A stretch of 57,460 nucleotides of DNA from an uncultured Coriobacteriaceae bacterium (GTDB lineage Bacteria; Actinomycetota; Coriobacteriia; Coriobacteriales; Atopobiaceae), in the NCBI GenBank assembly GCA_902778135.1, contig CACYWP010000020.1:1-57460 (forward strand), given 5' to 3'. Shown here one piece after another: positions 8,863 through 16,944 of this stretch. The notes below the pieces were generated by a model, which ran no database searches, was not told where the DNA came from, and saw only the letters and a program-made list of their open reading frames with translations. The position numbers and the translations under genes are program-made. How positions within the stretch are numbered: the first letter of the stretch is position 1; the number at the start of each line of letters is the position of its first letter.

Positions 8863-9843
8863 ATGCCCATGCCAAAGGACGTCTACGTGGCGCCTGGTGC
8901 CACCGTCGTGGGTGACGTGCGCCTGGGGGAGGAGTGCTCCGTCTGGCACGGGGCGGTCCTCCGGGGCGACGAGAGCGCCATCACGATCGGTGCCCGGACG
9001 AACATACAGGACAACGCCGTGGTCCACGTCTCCCACCAGTTTCCCACCGTGTTGGGAGAGGGGGTGACCGTTGGGCATGGCGCCATCGTCCACGGCTGCT
9101 CCGTCGGTGACAACACGCTGATCGGCATGGGCTCCATCGTGCTGGATGGGGCGACCGTCGGCCGTGACTGCATCATCGGGGCGGGGGCGCTGGTCATGCA
9201 GGGCATGGCCATCCCCAGTGGGTCGGTTGCCTTTGGCTGCCCCGCACGCGTCGTGCGGTCGATGACACAGGCCGATGTGGCAGCCAACCGTGACAATGCC
9301 CAGGAGTATGTGCGACTGGCGCGCGAAGCCCTACAATCGTCCCTGCAGGCCCGACCAATGAGGGAGGATCGCATGGAGCTGCGACGTGCGCGACCGACTG
9401 ACATCCCCGACATCCAGAGACTGCTGGTGCAGGTGTGCGACGTGCACGCCGAGGGCCGTCCTGACCTGTTCCAGAAGGGCGGCACCAAGTACACGGCGGA
9501 GGAGCTGGCCCAGATCGTCGCCGATGATGACCGGCCCATCTTCGTGGGCGTCGACGACGGGGGCCACGTGCTGGGCTATGCCTTCTGCGTGGTGGAGGAC
9601 TACACGACCGACACGGCGCGCACGCACGTGAGGTCGCTCTACATCGACGACATCTGCGTCGACGAGGCGGCGCGCGGGCGGCATGTGGGCAGCCTTGTCT
9701 ACCATCACGTGCTGGACTACGCACGCCAGCAGGGCTTCTACAACGTGACGCTCAACGTCTGGTCGTGCAACCCCGGAGCCCAGGGCTTCTACGAGGCGAT
9801 GGGGATGAAGCCCTACAAGATCGGCATGGAGCAGATACTGTAG
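8863..9843 (+). CDS. Gamma-carbonic-anhydrase-like hexapeptide protein fused to a GNAT acetyltransferase
   Basis: One uninterrupted frame encodes two proteins normally separate. The first part (about 170 residues) is a left-handed beta-helix gamma-CA/YrdA-like protein: RGDESAITIG, NIQDNAVVHV, then the metal-type His in GVTVGHGAIVHGC, ending in the usual ARVVRSMT and a short helix. The second part, from the internal ATG at 9373, is a complete GNAT domain starting MELRRARPTDIPDIQ with the acetyl-CoA segment VDEAARGRHVGSLV and NPGAQGFYEAMGM. A good AGGGAGG site sits 5 bases before 9373, so GNAT may also be made alone. The first start is uncertain: ATG 8863 has the better-spaced site; ATG 8851 is also in frame. 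Confidence 0.82.
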   Translation: MPMPKDVYVAPGATVVGDVRLGEECSVWHGAVLRGDESAITIGARTNIQDNAVVHVSHQFPTVLGEGVTVGHGAIVHGCSVGDNTLIGMGSIVLDGATVGRDCIIGAGALVMQGMAIPSGSVAFGCPARVVRSMTQADVAANRDNAQEYVRLAREALQSSLQARPMREDRMELRRARPTDIPDIQRLLVQVCDVHAEGRPDLFQKGGTKYTAEELAQIVADDDRPIFVGVDDGGHVLGYAFCVVEDYTTDTARTHVRSLYIDDICVDEAARGRHVGSLVYHHVLDYARQQGFYNVTLNVWSCNPGAQGFYEAMGMKPYKIGMEQIL

Positions 9844-9879
9844 GCACCGACGGCACGATCCGGAGCCAACGACAAGAAG

Positions 9880-9907
9880 GGAGGGCGGGTCCCATGACCC
9901 GCCCTCC
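9880..9907. terminator. Bidirectional hairpin between GNAT fusion and mscL
   Basis: A perfect 12-bp GC-rich stem with a 4-nt loop lies between two convergent genes. It lacks a clear T-run on either side, so strength is uncertain. Confidence 0.6.
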
Positions 9908-9941
9908 GTGCATCCAAGGGGATGTGCCGTGTCGCTGGGGC

Positions 9942-10364
9942 CTACGCCTTGGCGCCACCAGGGATCTCGCCACCGCAGTGCGGGCAACGAGTGGCGCCTT
10001 CCTTGACCTCCTCGAGGCAGCTGGGGCACACGGGCGCGGGTGCGGGCTCCTCGGCGGGGGCATCCAGGCCGGCGACGGACTTGAACTTGTTCATGGCCTT
10101 GACGATGTTGAAGACGATGAACGCGACGATCAGGAAGTTGATGACGGCGCTGAGGAAGGCGCCGAAGTCCATGCCTGCGACGACCAGCGAGCCGGCCATG
10201 TCGGCGCCGCCACCCGTGATGGTGGTGATCAGCGGGTTGATGATGTCATCGGTCAGCGAGGCGACGATTGATGTGAAGGCACCGCCGATGATGACGCCGA
10301 CGGCCATGTCCATGACGTTGCCCTGGGAGATGAACTGCTTGAACTCGTCCATGTACTTGCTCAT
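9942..10364 (-). CDS. mscL: Large-conductance mechanosensitive channel with zinc-ribbon tail
   Basis: A 140-residue MscL: the N-terminal amphipathic helix with FKQFISQGNVMDMAVGVIIG, the first pore helix, a short periplasmic loop and the second helix FLIVAFIVFNIVKAMNKF. It releases solutes at the membrane during hypo-osmotic shock. After residue about 100 an Ala/Pro linker leads to a CPSC-x10-CPHC zinc ribbon instead of the plain charged C-terminal helix of E. coli MscL. Similar Cys tails occur in other MscL proteins. It is a single gene with its own intergenic region and no obvious partners. Confidence 0.96.
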   Translation of the reverse strand: MSKYMDEFKQFISQGNVMDMAVGVIIGGAFTSIVASLTDDIINPLITTITGGGADMAGSLVVAGMDFGAFLSAVINFLIVAFIVFNIVKAMNKFKSVAGLDAPAEEPAPAPVCPSCLEEVKEGATRCPHCGGEIPGGAKA

Positions 10365-10467
10365 TGTGTACCTCTTCCTTCGGTTGAGCTGCAGGTGCCT
10401 ACCTACTGTACTCCAGATGTAGGAAAAGTGAAGGGCCGATAACGGGATTTAACCATGCCGGCGTGTC

Positions 10468-10512
10468 ACGCCCCACGCGCACATGCCTTCGGTACCCGTG
10501 CGCGTGGGGCGT
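10468..10512 (-). terminator. Hairpin just downstream of dtd
   Basis: A 15-bp perfect GC-rich stem begins 5 bases after the dtd stop on the minus strand. There is no T-run, so it may be a stabilising 3' structure rather than a classical terminator. Confidence 0.5.
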
Positions 10513-10517
10513 CGGCC

Positions 10518-10979
10518 CTAGCGCTTGGGCCGGCTGAGCTCGTCGGTGTCCAGCCAGATGGTGACCGGACCGTCGTTGACCAGCGACACCTGCATGTCCG
10601 CACCGAAGACGCCACGCCCCACATGATGCAGATCCTGCTCGGCCAAGGCACAGAATCGCTCGTAGAGGGGTATGGCCACGTCGGGCCGGGCGGCGCCGAC
10701 GAACGCGGGCCGGTTGCCGCGCCGACAGTCGGCGTACAGCGTGAACTGGCTGACGACCAGCACCTCGCCCCCGACGTCCATGAGGGAGAGGTTCATCTTT
10801 CCCTCGCCGTCGTCGAAGACCCTCAGGTTGCGTATCTTGGCCCACAGGCGCTCCGCCTGCGCCTCGGTGTCGTCGGGGGCGATGCCCAACAGCACGAGGT
10901 ATCCGTGTCCGCAGGTGCCGACTGACTCCCCATCCACCGTCACGCCTGCCGAGCTAACCCGTTGCAGCAGCGCTCGCAT
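10518..10979 (-). CDS. dtd: D-aminoacyl-tRNA deacylase
   Basis: A 153-residue cytosolic protein that removes D-amino acids from mischarged tRNA. It begins [18 protein letters not shown] as in the family and contains the active-site motifs SQFTLYAD and, near the C-terminus, [11 protein letters not shown] (the Gly-cisPro motif). The length is standard. It follows the M32 carboxypeptidase gene on the same strand after about 10 bases, so they are probably co-transcribed. Confidence 0.97.
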   Translation of the reverse strand: MRALLQRVSSAGVTVDGESVGTCGHGYLVLLGIAPDDTEAQAERLWAKIRNLRVFDDGEGKMNLSLMDVGGEVLVVSQFTLYADCRRGNRPAFVGAARPDVAIPLYERFCALAEQDLHHVGRGVFGADMQVSLVNDGPVTIWLDTDELSRPKR

Positions 10980-10989
10980 TCCCTCGCTC

Positions 10990-12594
10990 CTACAGCCCGT
11001 AGAGCGCCGAGAACTTCTCGACGAGGTAGTCGGTGAAGTAGGTGGGAGAGAAGGGCTCGCCGCAGGCGTCCAGGATCAGTTCGGAGGTGTCGCGCGAGCG
11101 TCCGAAGCGCCAGATGCGGTCCCTCAGCCATGCGTGGATGAGGGACAGGTCGCCCGAAGCACACACGCCGTCGAAGTCCATGCCCTCGCGCACCATGGTG
11201 GCCTTGAGCTGGGCGCCAATGGCGCTGCCGAACGCGTAGGTCGGGAAGTATCCGATCAGGCCGCCGGACCAGTGGGTGTCCTGCAAGGCGCCACGGGCGT
11301 CGTTGGGGACGTCGATGCCCAGGTAGCTCTTGTAGCGCTCGGCCCACAGGCGCGGCACGTCGGAGGCAGTGGCCTCGCCGGACATCAGCAGCTGCTCGAC
11401 CTCGTAGCGCACCAGCACGTGCAGCGGATAGGTCAGCTCGTCGGCCTCGGTGCGGATCGGCTGGGCCTCGACGCGGTTGGCGGCCGCATAGAGCTGGTTG
11501 GCCGTCGCGCGGCCCAGCTGTCCACGGAACTGCCGGGACATGACCTCGATGAGGCGTGACGCAAAGGCCATGTTGCGACCGACGTAGTTCTCGAAGAACC
11601 GCGATTGGGCCTCGTGCATGCCCATCGACGTGCCACCCTTCAGGGAGGTGTAGTTGAGCGCGGGGTCGACGCCCATCTCGTAGAGGGCGTGCCCACCCTC
11701 GTGCAGCATCGTGTAGACGTTGGCAAGGACGTCATCCTCCTGCACGTGGCAGGCGATGATGGCGTAGTTGCTGGTCAGGCCGTCGGAGAAGGGATGCTCG
11801 GTGGTGGTGAGGAACACCTTGCGCTCGTCGAGGCCCTCCAGGCGCACCAGCTCGCGGGCCAGCTCCCACTGGCGGCCTGCGTCGAAGCGCCCCACGAAGG
11901 GGGAGCGTCCGAAGGGGCGCGTGCTGGCGCGCACATCGGCCAGCAGCGGCACCACGACGTCCTTGACCTGGGAGAAGAAGCGGTCGTAGAAGGCGCGGCT
12001 GGTGTCATGCTCGTACTCGTCCAGCCAGACGTCGTACGGGTCGGCCGAGGGGTTGCGATAGCTGGCCACCTCGCGCATCTGGGCGACGATGCGGTCCAGA
12101 TACGGCTCGAAGGCGTTCCAGTCCCCGGCAGCCTTCGCGTGGCGCCAGACGTCGTCGGCCTCGGTGGTCAGGCGCGTGAAGGCAGCCTGCACCTCGGGGG
12201 GCACGTCGACCATGCTGGCGCGGTCGCGCTGCAGGATGCGCACCTGTGCCGCCTGGGTCGGGTTCAGCAGCGCATTGGAGGCAGCGAGCCTGTCCAGCAG
12301 GGCGCCCGTCTCGGGCGAGCACAACAGCGCCTGGTCCTCCTCCGCCAGGATGGCCAACGCCTCGCCACGGTCTGCCGTTGCGGCCGCGGGGTCGATGGTC
12401 GCACCATAGCTGGTCATGCCGATCTGGGCGTACCGATGGGCGTAGAGGTGGCGCTCCAGCTCGTCGAGTGCCGCGATGTCCGCCTTCGGATTGGGTACGC
12501 CGGCGGGCGAGACGGCCGCAGGCATGCCGGGCAGGACGGCGGTCGCGTCGGATTGTGGGTCGAAGCCCGTCAGGGTGGGCTGCTCAGTGCTCAT
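10990..12594 (-). CDS. M32 family metallocarboxypeptidase
   Basis: A 534-residue thermostable-carboxypeptidase-1 (Taq) family enzyme. The zinc site HEGGH is at residues 298-302 (in [13 protein letters not shown]), with the typical M32 segments [32 protein letters not shown] and the C-terminal [16 protein letters not shown]. It removes C-terminal residues from peptides in the cytosol. The ATG at 12594 has a GGAGGAA site; an upstream in-frame ATG adds 18 residues without a ribosome site. The dtd gene follows closely. Confidence 0.95.
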   Translation of the reverse strand: MSTEQPTLTGFDPQSDATAVLPGMPAAVSPAGVPNPKADIAALDELERHLYAHRYAQIGMTSYGATIDPAAATADRGEALAILAEEDQALLCSPETGALLDRLAASNALLNPTQAAQVRILQRDRASMVDVPPEVQAAFTRLTTEADDVWRHAKAAGDWNAFEPYLDRIVAQMREVASYRNPSADPYDVWLDEYEHDTSRAFYDRFFSQVKDVVVPLLADVRASTRPFGRSPFVGRFDAGRQWELARELVRLEGLDERKVFLTTTEHPFSDGLTSNYAIIACHVQEDDVLANVYTMLHEGGHALYEMGVDPALNYTSLKGGTSMGMHEAQSRFFENYVGRNMAFASRLIEVMSRQFRGQLGRATANQLYAAANRVEAQPIRTEADELTYPLHVLVRYEVEQLLMSGEATASDVPRLWAERYKSYLGIDVPNDARGALQDTHWSGGLIGYFPTYAFGSAIGAQLKATMVREGMDFDGVCASGDLSLIHAWLRDRIWRFGRSRDTSELILDACGEPFSPTYFTDYLVEKFSALYGL

Positions 12595-12800
12595 GGGTTC
12601 CTCCGTGGTTGGTGCTGTCTGGTCCCATCCAGTGTAGCGCCTCGGCATCGGGTCGCGGGCGATACCGGTTGCAGTTGTGATATGACCGATTGTGACGCAG
12701 GGGGGACGGCTTGCCTCAAACGCCCGATAATGCGCGATACTAGGTATATGCAGGTAACGGGGTGCGCGTCCGGCGCGCCGGCATAGCTTGAGGAGGAAAC

Positions 12801-13745
12801 ATGAGCAAGGTCCTTGGCATCGACATCGGTGGCACCAGCATCAAGGTCGGCATGTTCTCGACGGAGGGCACGCTCGAGGCCGTCACCAAGATTCCCACGG
12901 GCGAGATCACCAGCGAGGCAGCGTTTGCCGTGGTCACCGAGGGCCTGAAGGCCCTGCTGGCCGAGAACGGCGCCACCCCGGAGGAAGTCATCGCCATCGG
13001 TTTGGACGTCCCCGGTCCCGTCGACGACGACGGCAAGGTGGGCATGCTGGCCAACATCGAGCTGGATCCCGAGGGCCTGCAGGCTGCCATCAAGCGCACC
13101 TTCGCCAACGCCAACCTGGCGTTCGTCAACGATGCCAACGCGGCTGCCCTCGGCGAGCTGTGGCAGGGCACGGCCAAGGGCGCCAACAGCTTCGTCCTCA
13201 TCGCCATCGGCACGGGCGTCGGTGGCGGCGTCGTGGCCAACGGCAAGCTCATCTCGGGCGCCTTCGGCGCCGGCGGCGAGATCGGCCATGTGACGGTCAA
13301 CCGTGACGAGACGGATGCCTGCGGCTGTGGCCGCAAGGGCTGCCTGGAGCAGTACGCGTCCGCGACGGGCATCGTGCGCTCCTACAAGCGCGAGTGCAAG
13401 CGTCTGGGCATCGAGCCGGTCGCCCTCGACGGCCCGACGGACACCCTGTCGATCTTCAACGCCTATCGCGCCGGCGACGAGGCCGCCAAGGCCGCCCTCC
13501 TGACGATGAGCGACTACCTGGGCTATGCGATGGCCCAGATCTCCGTCGTGGTCGACCCGCAGATCTACCTGATCGGCGGCGGCGTGGGTGGCGGCTTCAA
13601 GGCCTATGCCGAGGACCTGCGTGCGGCCTTCCGCAAGTACTGCCTGGCCCCCAGCGTCGCCACGCGCATCCTTCCCGCCAGCCTGGGCAACGACGCCGCC
13701 ATGTACGGTTGCGCCTATGAGGCGCTGCTTGAGCGCGAGGCATAG
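12801..13745 (+). CDS. glk: ROK family glucokinase
   Basis: A 314-residue sugar kinase, most likely ATP-dependent glucokinase feeding glucose 6-phosphate to glycolysis. The phosphate-binding start GIDIGGTSIKVG (6-17), catalytic D111 in VNDANAAALGE, the GTGVGGG motif (137-143), and the ROK zinc signature with H163 and C174, C176, C181 (CGCGRKGCLE) are all present. There is no N-terminal helix-turn-helix, so it is an enzyme, not a ROK repressor. A strong AGGAGG site precedes the start. It stands just upstream of two PTS EIIA genes and would also serve glucose released by the GH13 enzymes. Confidence 0.93.
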   Translation: MSKVLGIDIGGTSIKVGMFSTEGTLEAVTKIPTGEITSEAAFAVVTEGLKALLAENGATPEEVIAIGLDVPGPVDDDGKVGMLANIELDPEGLQAAIKRTFANANLAFVNDANAAALGELWQGTAKGANSFVLIAIGTGVGGGVVANGKLISGAFGAGGEIGHVTVNRDETDACGCGRKGCLEQYASATGIVRSYKRECKRLGIEPVALDGPTDTLSIFNAYRAGDEAAKAALLTMSDYLGYAMAQISVVVDPQIYLIGGGVGGGFKAYAEDLRAAFRKYCLAPSVATRILPASLGNDAAMYGCAYEALLEREA

Positions 13746-13802
13746 CGTTCGGCAGGTCAACTAAGGTCAATCGCCCGTCTGTGCTCGTTATGCGCGGGCG
13801 GG

Positions 13803-13823
13803 CGTGGTAGAGTCGTAGCCACG
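13803..13823 (+). promoter_or_regulatory. Inverted repeat around a putative -10, upstream of first EIIA
   Basis: CGTGG-N11-CCACG encloses the -10-like TAGAGT. The same 21-bp arrangement occurs before the second EIIA gene (14447-14467), where it encloses TACATT. This suggests a shared operator or RNA structure. Confidence 0.45.
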
Positions 13824-13852
13824 TTTGGTCCTTCTCTTGTTAGGAGTTTTGC

Positions 13853-14299
13853 ATGTCCGACTTCGTTAAGGCCGAGCAGGTCTTCCTTGACAATCCCGCC
13901 ACCACCGTCGACGAGGCTCTCGAGTTCCTGGCCAAGAAGGCCGTCGAGCTCGGTCTGGCCACTGATGAGGCTGCCGTCCTGGACGCCTTCAAGGCGCGCG
14001 AGGCTATGGGCACGACCGGCATGCAGGCCGGCTTCGCCATCCCGCACTGCAAGAGCGCTGCCGTCAATGATGCTGCCATCTACGTCGTGAAGTTCGCCAA
14101 CGACGTCGCGTGGGAGTCCCTGGACGGCCAGCCCATCAAGTGCGCACTGGCCATCTTCGCCCCCGACGGTGACGTGCATCTGAGCCTGCTGTCCCAGGTT
14201 GCCATCATGCTGATGGACGGCAAGTTCCAGGAGAAGGTCCTGGGCTCCACCGACGCCGCCGAGATCGCCGCTGCCATCAACGCCGGCCTGGGCGCGTAG
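13853..14299 (+). CDS. PTS fructose-family EIIA protein, paralogue 1
   Basis: A 148-residue stand-alone EIIA of the fructose/mannitol (PtsN-like) superfamily. It accepts phosphate from HPr at a His, here H65 in GFAIPHCKS, preceded by KAREAMGTTGMQ. No EIIB, EIIC, HPr domain or regulator helix-turn-helix is fused to it, and no matching permease lies in the window. It may serve a permease elsewhere or be regulatory. It is about 60% alike by eye to the next gene, so it is one half of a tandem duplication. Its own terminator separates the two. Confidence 0.9.
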   Translation: MSDFVKAEQVFLDNPATTVDEALEFLAKKAVELGLATDEAAVLDAFKAREAMGTTGMQAGFAIPHCKSAAVNDAAIYVVKFANDVAWESLDGQPIKCALAIFAPDGDVHLSLLSQVAIMLMDGKFQEKVLGSTDAAEIAAAINAGLGA

Positions 14300-14324
14300 T
14301 CTATCGCACCATACGTATGACTGG

Positions 14325-14359
14325 GGAACCCGGCATGGAGAGGTGCCGGGTTCCTTTTT
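14325..14359 (+). terminator. Rho-independent terminator after EIIA 1
   Basis: An 11-bp stem (GGAACCCGGCA paired with TGCCGGGTTCC) is followed by five T. A textbook terminator between the two EIIA genes. Confidence 0.9.
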
Positions 14360-14375
14360 CCATGTCGGGCACGCT

Positions 14376-14412
14376 CCTCTGTCTGCCGTCTAGGTTGCGC
14401 CGCAGACAGAGG
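14376..14412 (+). promoter_or_regulatory. Inverted repeat upstream of EIIA 2
   Basis: A perfect 11-bp stem (CCTCTGTCTGC with GCAGACAGAGG) with a 15-nt loop sits 35 bases before the operator-like repeat of the second EIIA gene. It has no T-run and may be an operator or insulating hairpin. Confidence 0.4.
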
Positions 14413-14446
14413 GGCCTGTCCGGCGCGTCGTTTCCCTGGTCCCCGG

Positions 14447-14467
14447 CGTGGTACATTCAGAGCCACG
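14447..14467 (+). promoter_or_regulatory. Inverted repeat around a putative -10, upstream of second EIIA
   Basis: CGTGG-N11-CCACG, the same layout as at 13803-13823, enclosing TACATT. Both genes also share GGAGTTTT-N-CATG at the ribosome site. Confidence 0.45.
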
Positions 14468-14502
14468 AGATGCCCGTTCCCTCCAAGACGAAGGAGTTTT
14501 CC

Positions 14503-14958
14503 ATGGCAGAGTTCGTCAAGCCCTCACAGGTGTTCCTCAACCAATCCGCGGCGAGTGTCGACGAGGTGCTTGCCTTCCTGGCCGCCCGTGCCGCCGAGGC
14601 GGGCATCGCAACTGACGAGGAGGCCGTCCTGGCCGCCCTGAAGGCCCGTGAGGCCAATGGAACGACTGGCATGACCGGTGGCTTCGCCATCCCGCACTGC
14701 AAGAGCGCCGCCGTGTCGCAGGCTGCGGTCTTCGTGGTCAAGTTCGCGGAGGAGATCGCATGGGCCTCCATGGACGGCGAGCCCATCAAGGTCGCCATCT
14801 CGCTGCTCGTGCCCGACGGCGAGGCGGGCACCACCTTCCTGAAGCTGCTGTCGCAGGTGGCCATGATGCTGATGCAGGAGGAGTTCCGCGACAAGATCAT
14901 GGGGACCGACGACGCCGACGAGATCGCCGCGACCATCAACGCCGGCATCAGCCTCTAG
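14503..14958 (+). CDS. PTS fructose-family EIIA protein, paralogue 2
   Basis: A 151-residue paralogue of the preceding EIIA, with phospho-acceptor H65 in the same GFAIPHCKSAAV context and the same C-terminal DEIA-TINAG helix. It differs by a small insertion (GEAGTTFLK) before the LLSQVAMMLM helix. I start at the ATG at 14503 because AAGGAG lies 8 bases before it and the protein then aligns with paralogue 1; the open frame upstream covers the terminator region. Function as for paralogue 1. Confidence 0.9.
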   Translation: MAEFVKPSQVFLNQSAASVDEVLAFLAARAAEAGIATDEEAVLAALKAREANGTTGMTGGFAIPHCKSAAVSQAAVFVVKFAEEIAWASMDGEPIKVAISLLVPDGEAGTTFLKLLSQVAMMLMQEEFRDKIMGTDDADEIAATINAGISL

Positions 14959-15008
14959 GCGACTGACGGCGCCTGACGCTGGCATCTCCCCAAAAAGAGC
15001 CTATGCAA

Positions 15009-15038
15009 AGAGAGCCCAGGTCCCTGCCTGGGCTCTCT
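15009..15038 (+). terminator. Terminator after EIIA 2
   Basis: A perfect 12-bp stem (AGAGAGCCCAGG with CCTGGGCTCTCT), 6-nt loop, pyrimidine-rich tail. Confidence 0.75.
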
Positions 15039-15056
15039 GCTCTTCTGGAGACGGGC

Positions 15057-15090
15057 CACCCGGAAGTCGGTGGCTCCCTGCTTCCGGGTG
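15057..15090 (-). terminator. Terminator of the trehalose/GH13 operon
   Basis: A 10-bp stem (CACCCGGAAG with CTTCCGGGTG), 26 bases after the last GH13 stop on the minus strand. No strong T-run. Confidence 0.5.
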
Positions 15091-15115
15091 ACCCGCAGTC
15101 GAATGGGTATGTCCC

Positions 15116-16777
15116 TTAGCGCCAGATGTGGGCGACGGCCTCCCACGGGCGCAGGAACGTCGCGGGCTCGTCATAGTTGCCTATCAGCAGCTCGCCGCCG
15201 TCCGTCGCGAGTGACGGCTGCCGCTCGCCCGAGAAGTTGCACTGCACCCGCACCCGCACGCCGTCCAGCGTGCGCTCGTAGGAGATGACCTTGTCGCTGG
15301 GGGTGTCGAGGAAGTGCACGTCACCAGCCTGGACAACCGGTAGCTGCTTGCGCAGGGCGATGAGCCGCTGGTAGTAGGCGCGCACGGAGTGCGGGTCGGC
15401 CATCTCCTCCTGGGCGTTGATGCGGTCGTAGTTGCCTGTGAGGGCCAGCCACGGCTCGCCCGTCGTGAACCCGCCGTTCTCCGAGGCGTCCCAGGCCATG
15501 GGGGTGCGCCCGTCATCTCGCGAGCGTGCGTGCACGATGTGGAAGGCCTCCTCGGGCGTGTGGCCCTGCTCCTGCAGGATGCGGTAGTAGTTCAGCGACT
15601 CGACGTCGCGGTACTGGTCGATGGAGGTGAAGTCGGTGATGGTCTGGCCCAGCTCCTCGCCCTGGAAGATGTAGGGGGTGCCCCGCATGAGGTGGGTGCA
15701 GGTGGGCAGCAGCGTGCTCGACTCGTACCAATGCCGCTCGGTGTCCCCGAAGCGCGAGTTGGGTCGCGGCTGGTCGTGGTTCGACCAGAAGAGCGCGTTC
15801 CATCCGCCGCCCGCCGTCATGCGCTCCTGCCAGTCACGGAACATGCTCCGCAGCTCGGTGATGTCGGGCTCCTTCAGCGCCCACTTCTGGCCGTCCAGGT
15901 AGTCGACCTTCAGGTGATGGAAGCTGAAGGTCTGAGACAGCTCGTGGAAGGTGGGGTTGCTGTAGCGGATGCAGTTCTCGATGCTGGTGGCGCTCATCTC
16001 GCCCACGGTGAGCAGGCCGTCGATGCCGCCTTCGCGTACCATCTCCTGCAGGTACTCGTGCACATGCGGGCCGTCGGTGTAGAAGCGCTTGCCGTCGGTC
16101 TCGTCACTCTCCCATGCCGCGGGCTTGCTGATGAGGTTGACCACGTCGAAGCGGAAGGCGTTGACGCCGTGAGACCGCCAGAAGCGCAGGACCCCCGCCA
16201 GCTCGGCACGGACGTCGGGGTTGTCCCAGTCCAGGTCGGCCTGGGTGACGTCGAAGAGGTGCAGGTACCACTTGTTCAGGCTGGGCACGTACTGCCAGGC
16301 GCTGCCACCGAACTTGCTCTGCCAGTTGGTGGGTGGCTCGCCGGGGTCGTCGGCCGTGGCGTCGGGGGCCGCGTCGACGAACTTGTAGTACGCAAGGTAC
16401 TTCGGGTCGCCGGCCAGCGCGCGCTGGAACCACGCATGTTCGGTGGACGTGTGGTTGAACACCATGTCCAGCATCAGCCCGATGCCTCGTGCCGAGGCCT
16501 CGCGTGACAGCTCCTCGAAGTCGGCCATCGTGCCATAGGTGGGCTCGATGGCGCAATAGTCGGAGACGTCATAGCCGTTGTCCCGCTGGGGGCTGGGGAA
16601 GAAGGGCGTGATCCACAGGCAGTCGACACCCAGGTCGGCAAGGTAGTCCAGACGCTGCGTGATGCCGCGCAGGTCCCCAAGACCGTCGCCGTCAGAGTCG
16701 CTGAAGGATTTGATATAGATCTGGTAGATGACCCTCTTGCCCAGGCGTGCCGCCTGGCTCTCGTTGGTGGTGCACAT
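15116..16777 (-). CDS. GH13 alpha-glucosidase, trehalose-6-phosphate hydrolase-like (paralogue 2)
   Basis: A 553-residue GH13_29/31-type enzyme. Catalytic residues are nucleophile D211 (FRFDVVN), acid/base E260 (LTVGEMSAT) and D335 (NHDQPR). The TVGEMS-T signature and the FSFHHLKVDYLDGQKWAL stretch match TreA/TreC, which split trehalose 6-phosphate into glucose and glucose 6-phosphate. An activity on another phosphorylated or free alpha-glucoside cannot be excluded. It closely resembles the GH13 gene at 18822 in its first 130 residues with no gaps, so the two are paralogues flanking a third, different GH13. It is the last gene of the operon starting at the EIIBC. Confidence 0.88.
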   Translation of the reverse strand: MCTTNESQAARLGKRVIYQIYIKSFSDSDGDGLGDLRGITQRLDYLADLGVDCLWITPFFPSPQRDNGYDVSDYCAIEPTYGTMADFEELSREASARGIGLMLDMVFNHTSTEHAWFQRALAGDPKYLAYYKFVDAAPDATADDPGEPPTNWQSKFGGSAWQYVPSLNKWYLHLFDVTQADLDWDNPDVRAELAGVLRFWRSHGVNAFRFDVVNLISKPAAWESDETDGKRFYTDGPHVHEYLQEMVREGGIDGLLTVGEMSATSIENCIRYSNPTFHELSQTFSFHHLKVDYLDGQKWALKEPDITELRSMFRDWQERMTAGGGWNALFWSNHDQPRPNSRFGDTERHWYESSTLLPTCTHLMRGTPYIFQGEELGQTITDFTSIDQYRDVESLNYYRILQEQGHTPEEAFHIVHARSRDDGRTPMAWDASENGGFTTGEPWLALTGNYDRINAQEEMADPHSVRAYYQRLIALRKQLPVVQAGDVHFLDTPSDKVISYERTLDGVRVRVQCNFSGERQPSLATDGGELLIGNYDEPATFLRPWEAVAHIWR

Positions 16778-16944
16778 GGTGCCTTGTCCTTCCGTTCCCG
16801 TTTCCCTTGTCCCTGTCCAATGCTAGTGCGTCGCGCCATTGCATTTGCGAGCGATGGCGCGACGATGTTGCAAATGGTTGATTCGCCTATGGTCGGTGTT
16901 GCTGTCGCACCTCCCGTCCGATGCCTCCCGAGGTCGTTCCCGCC

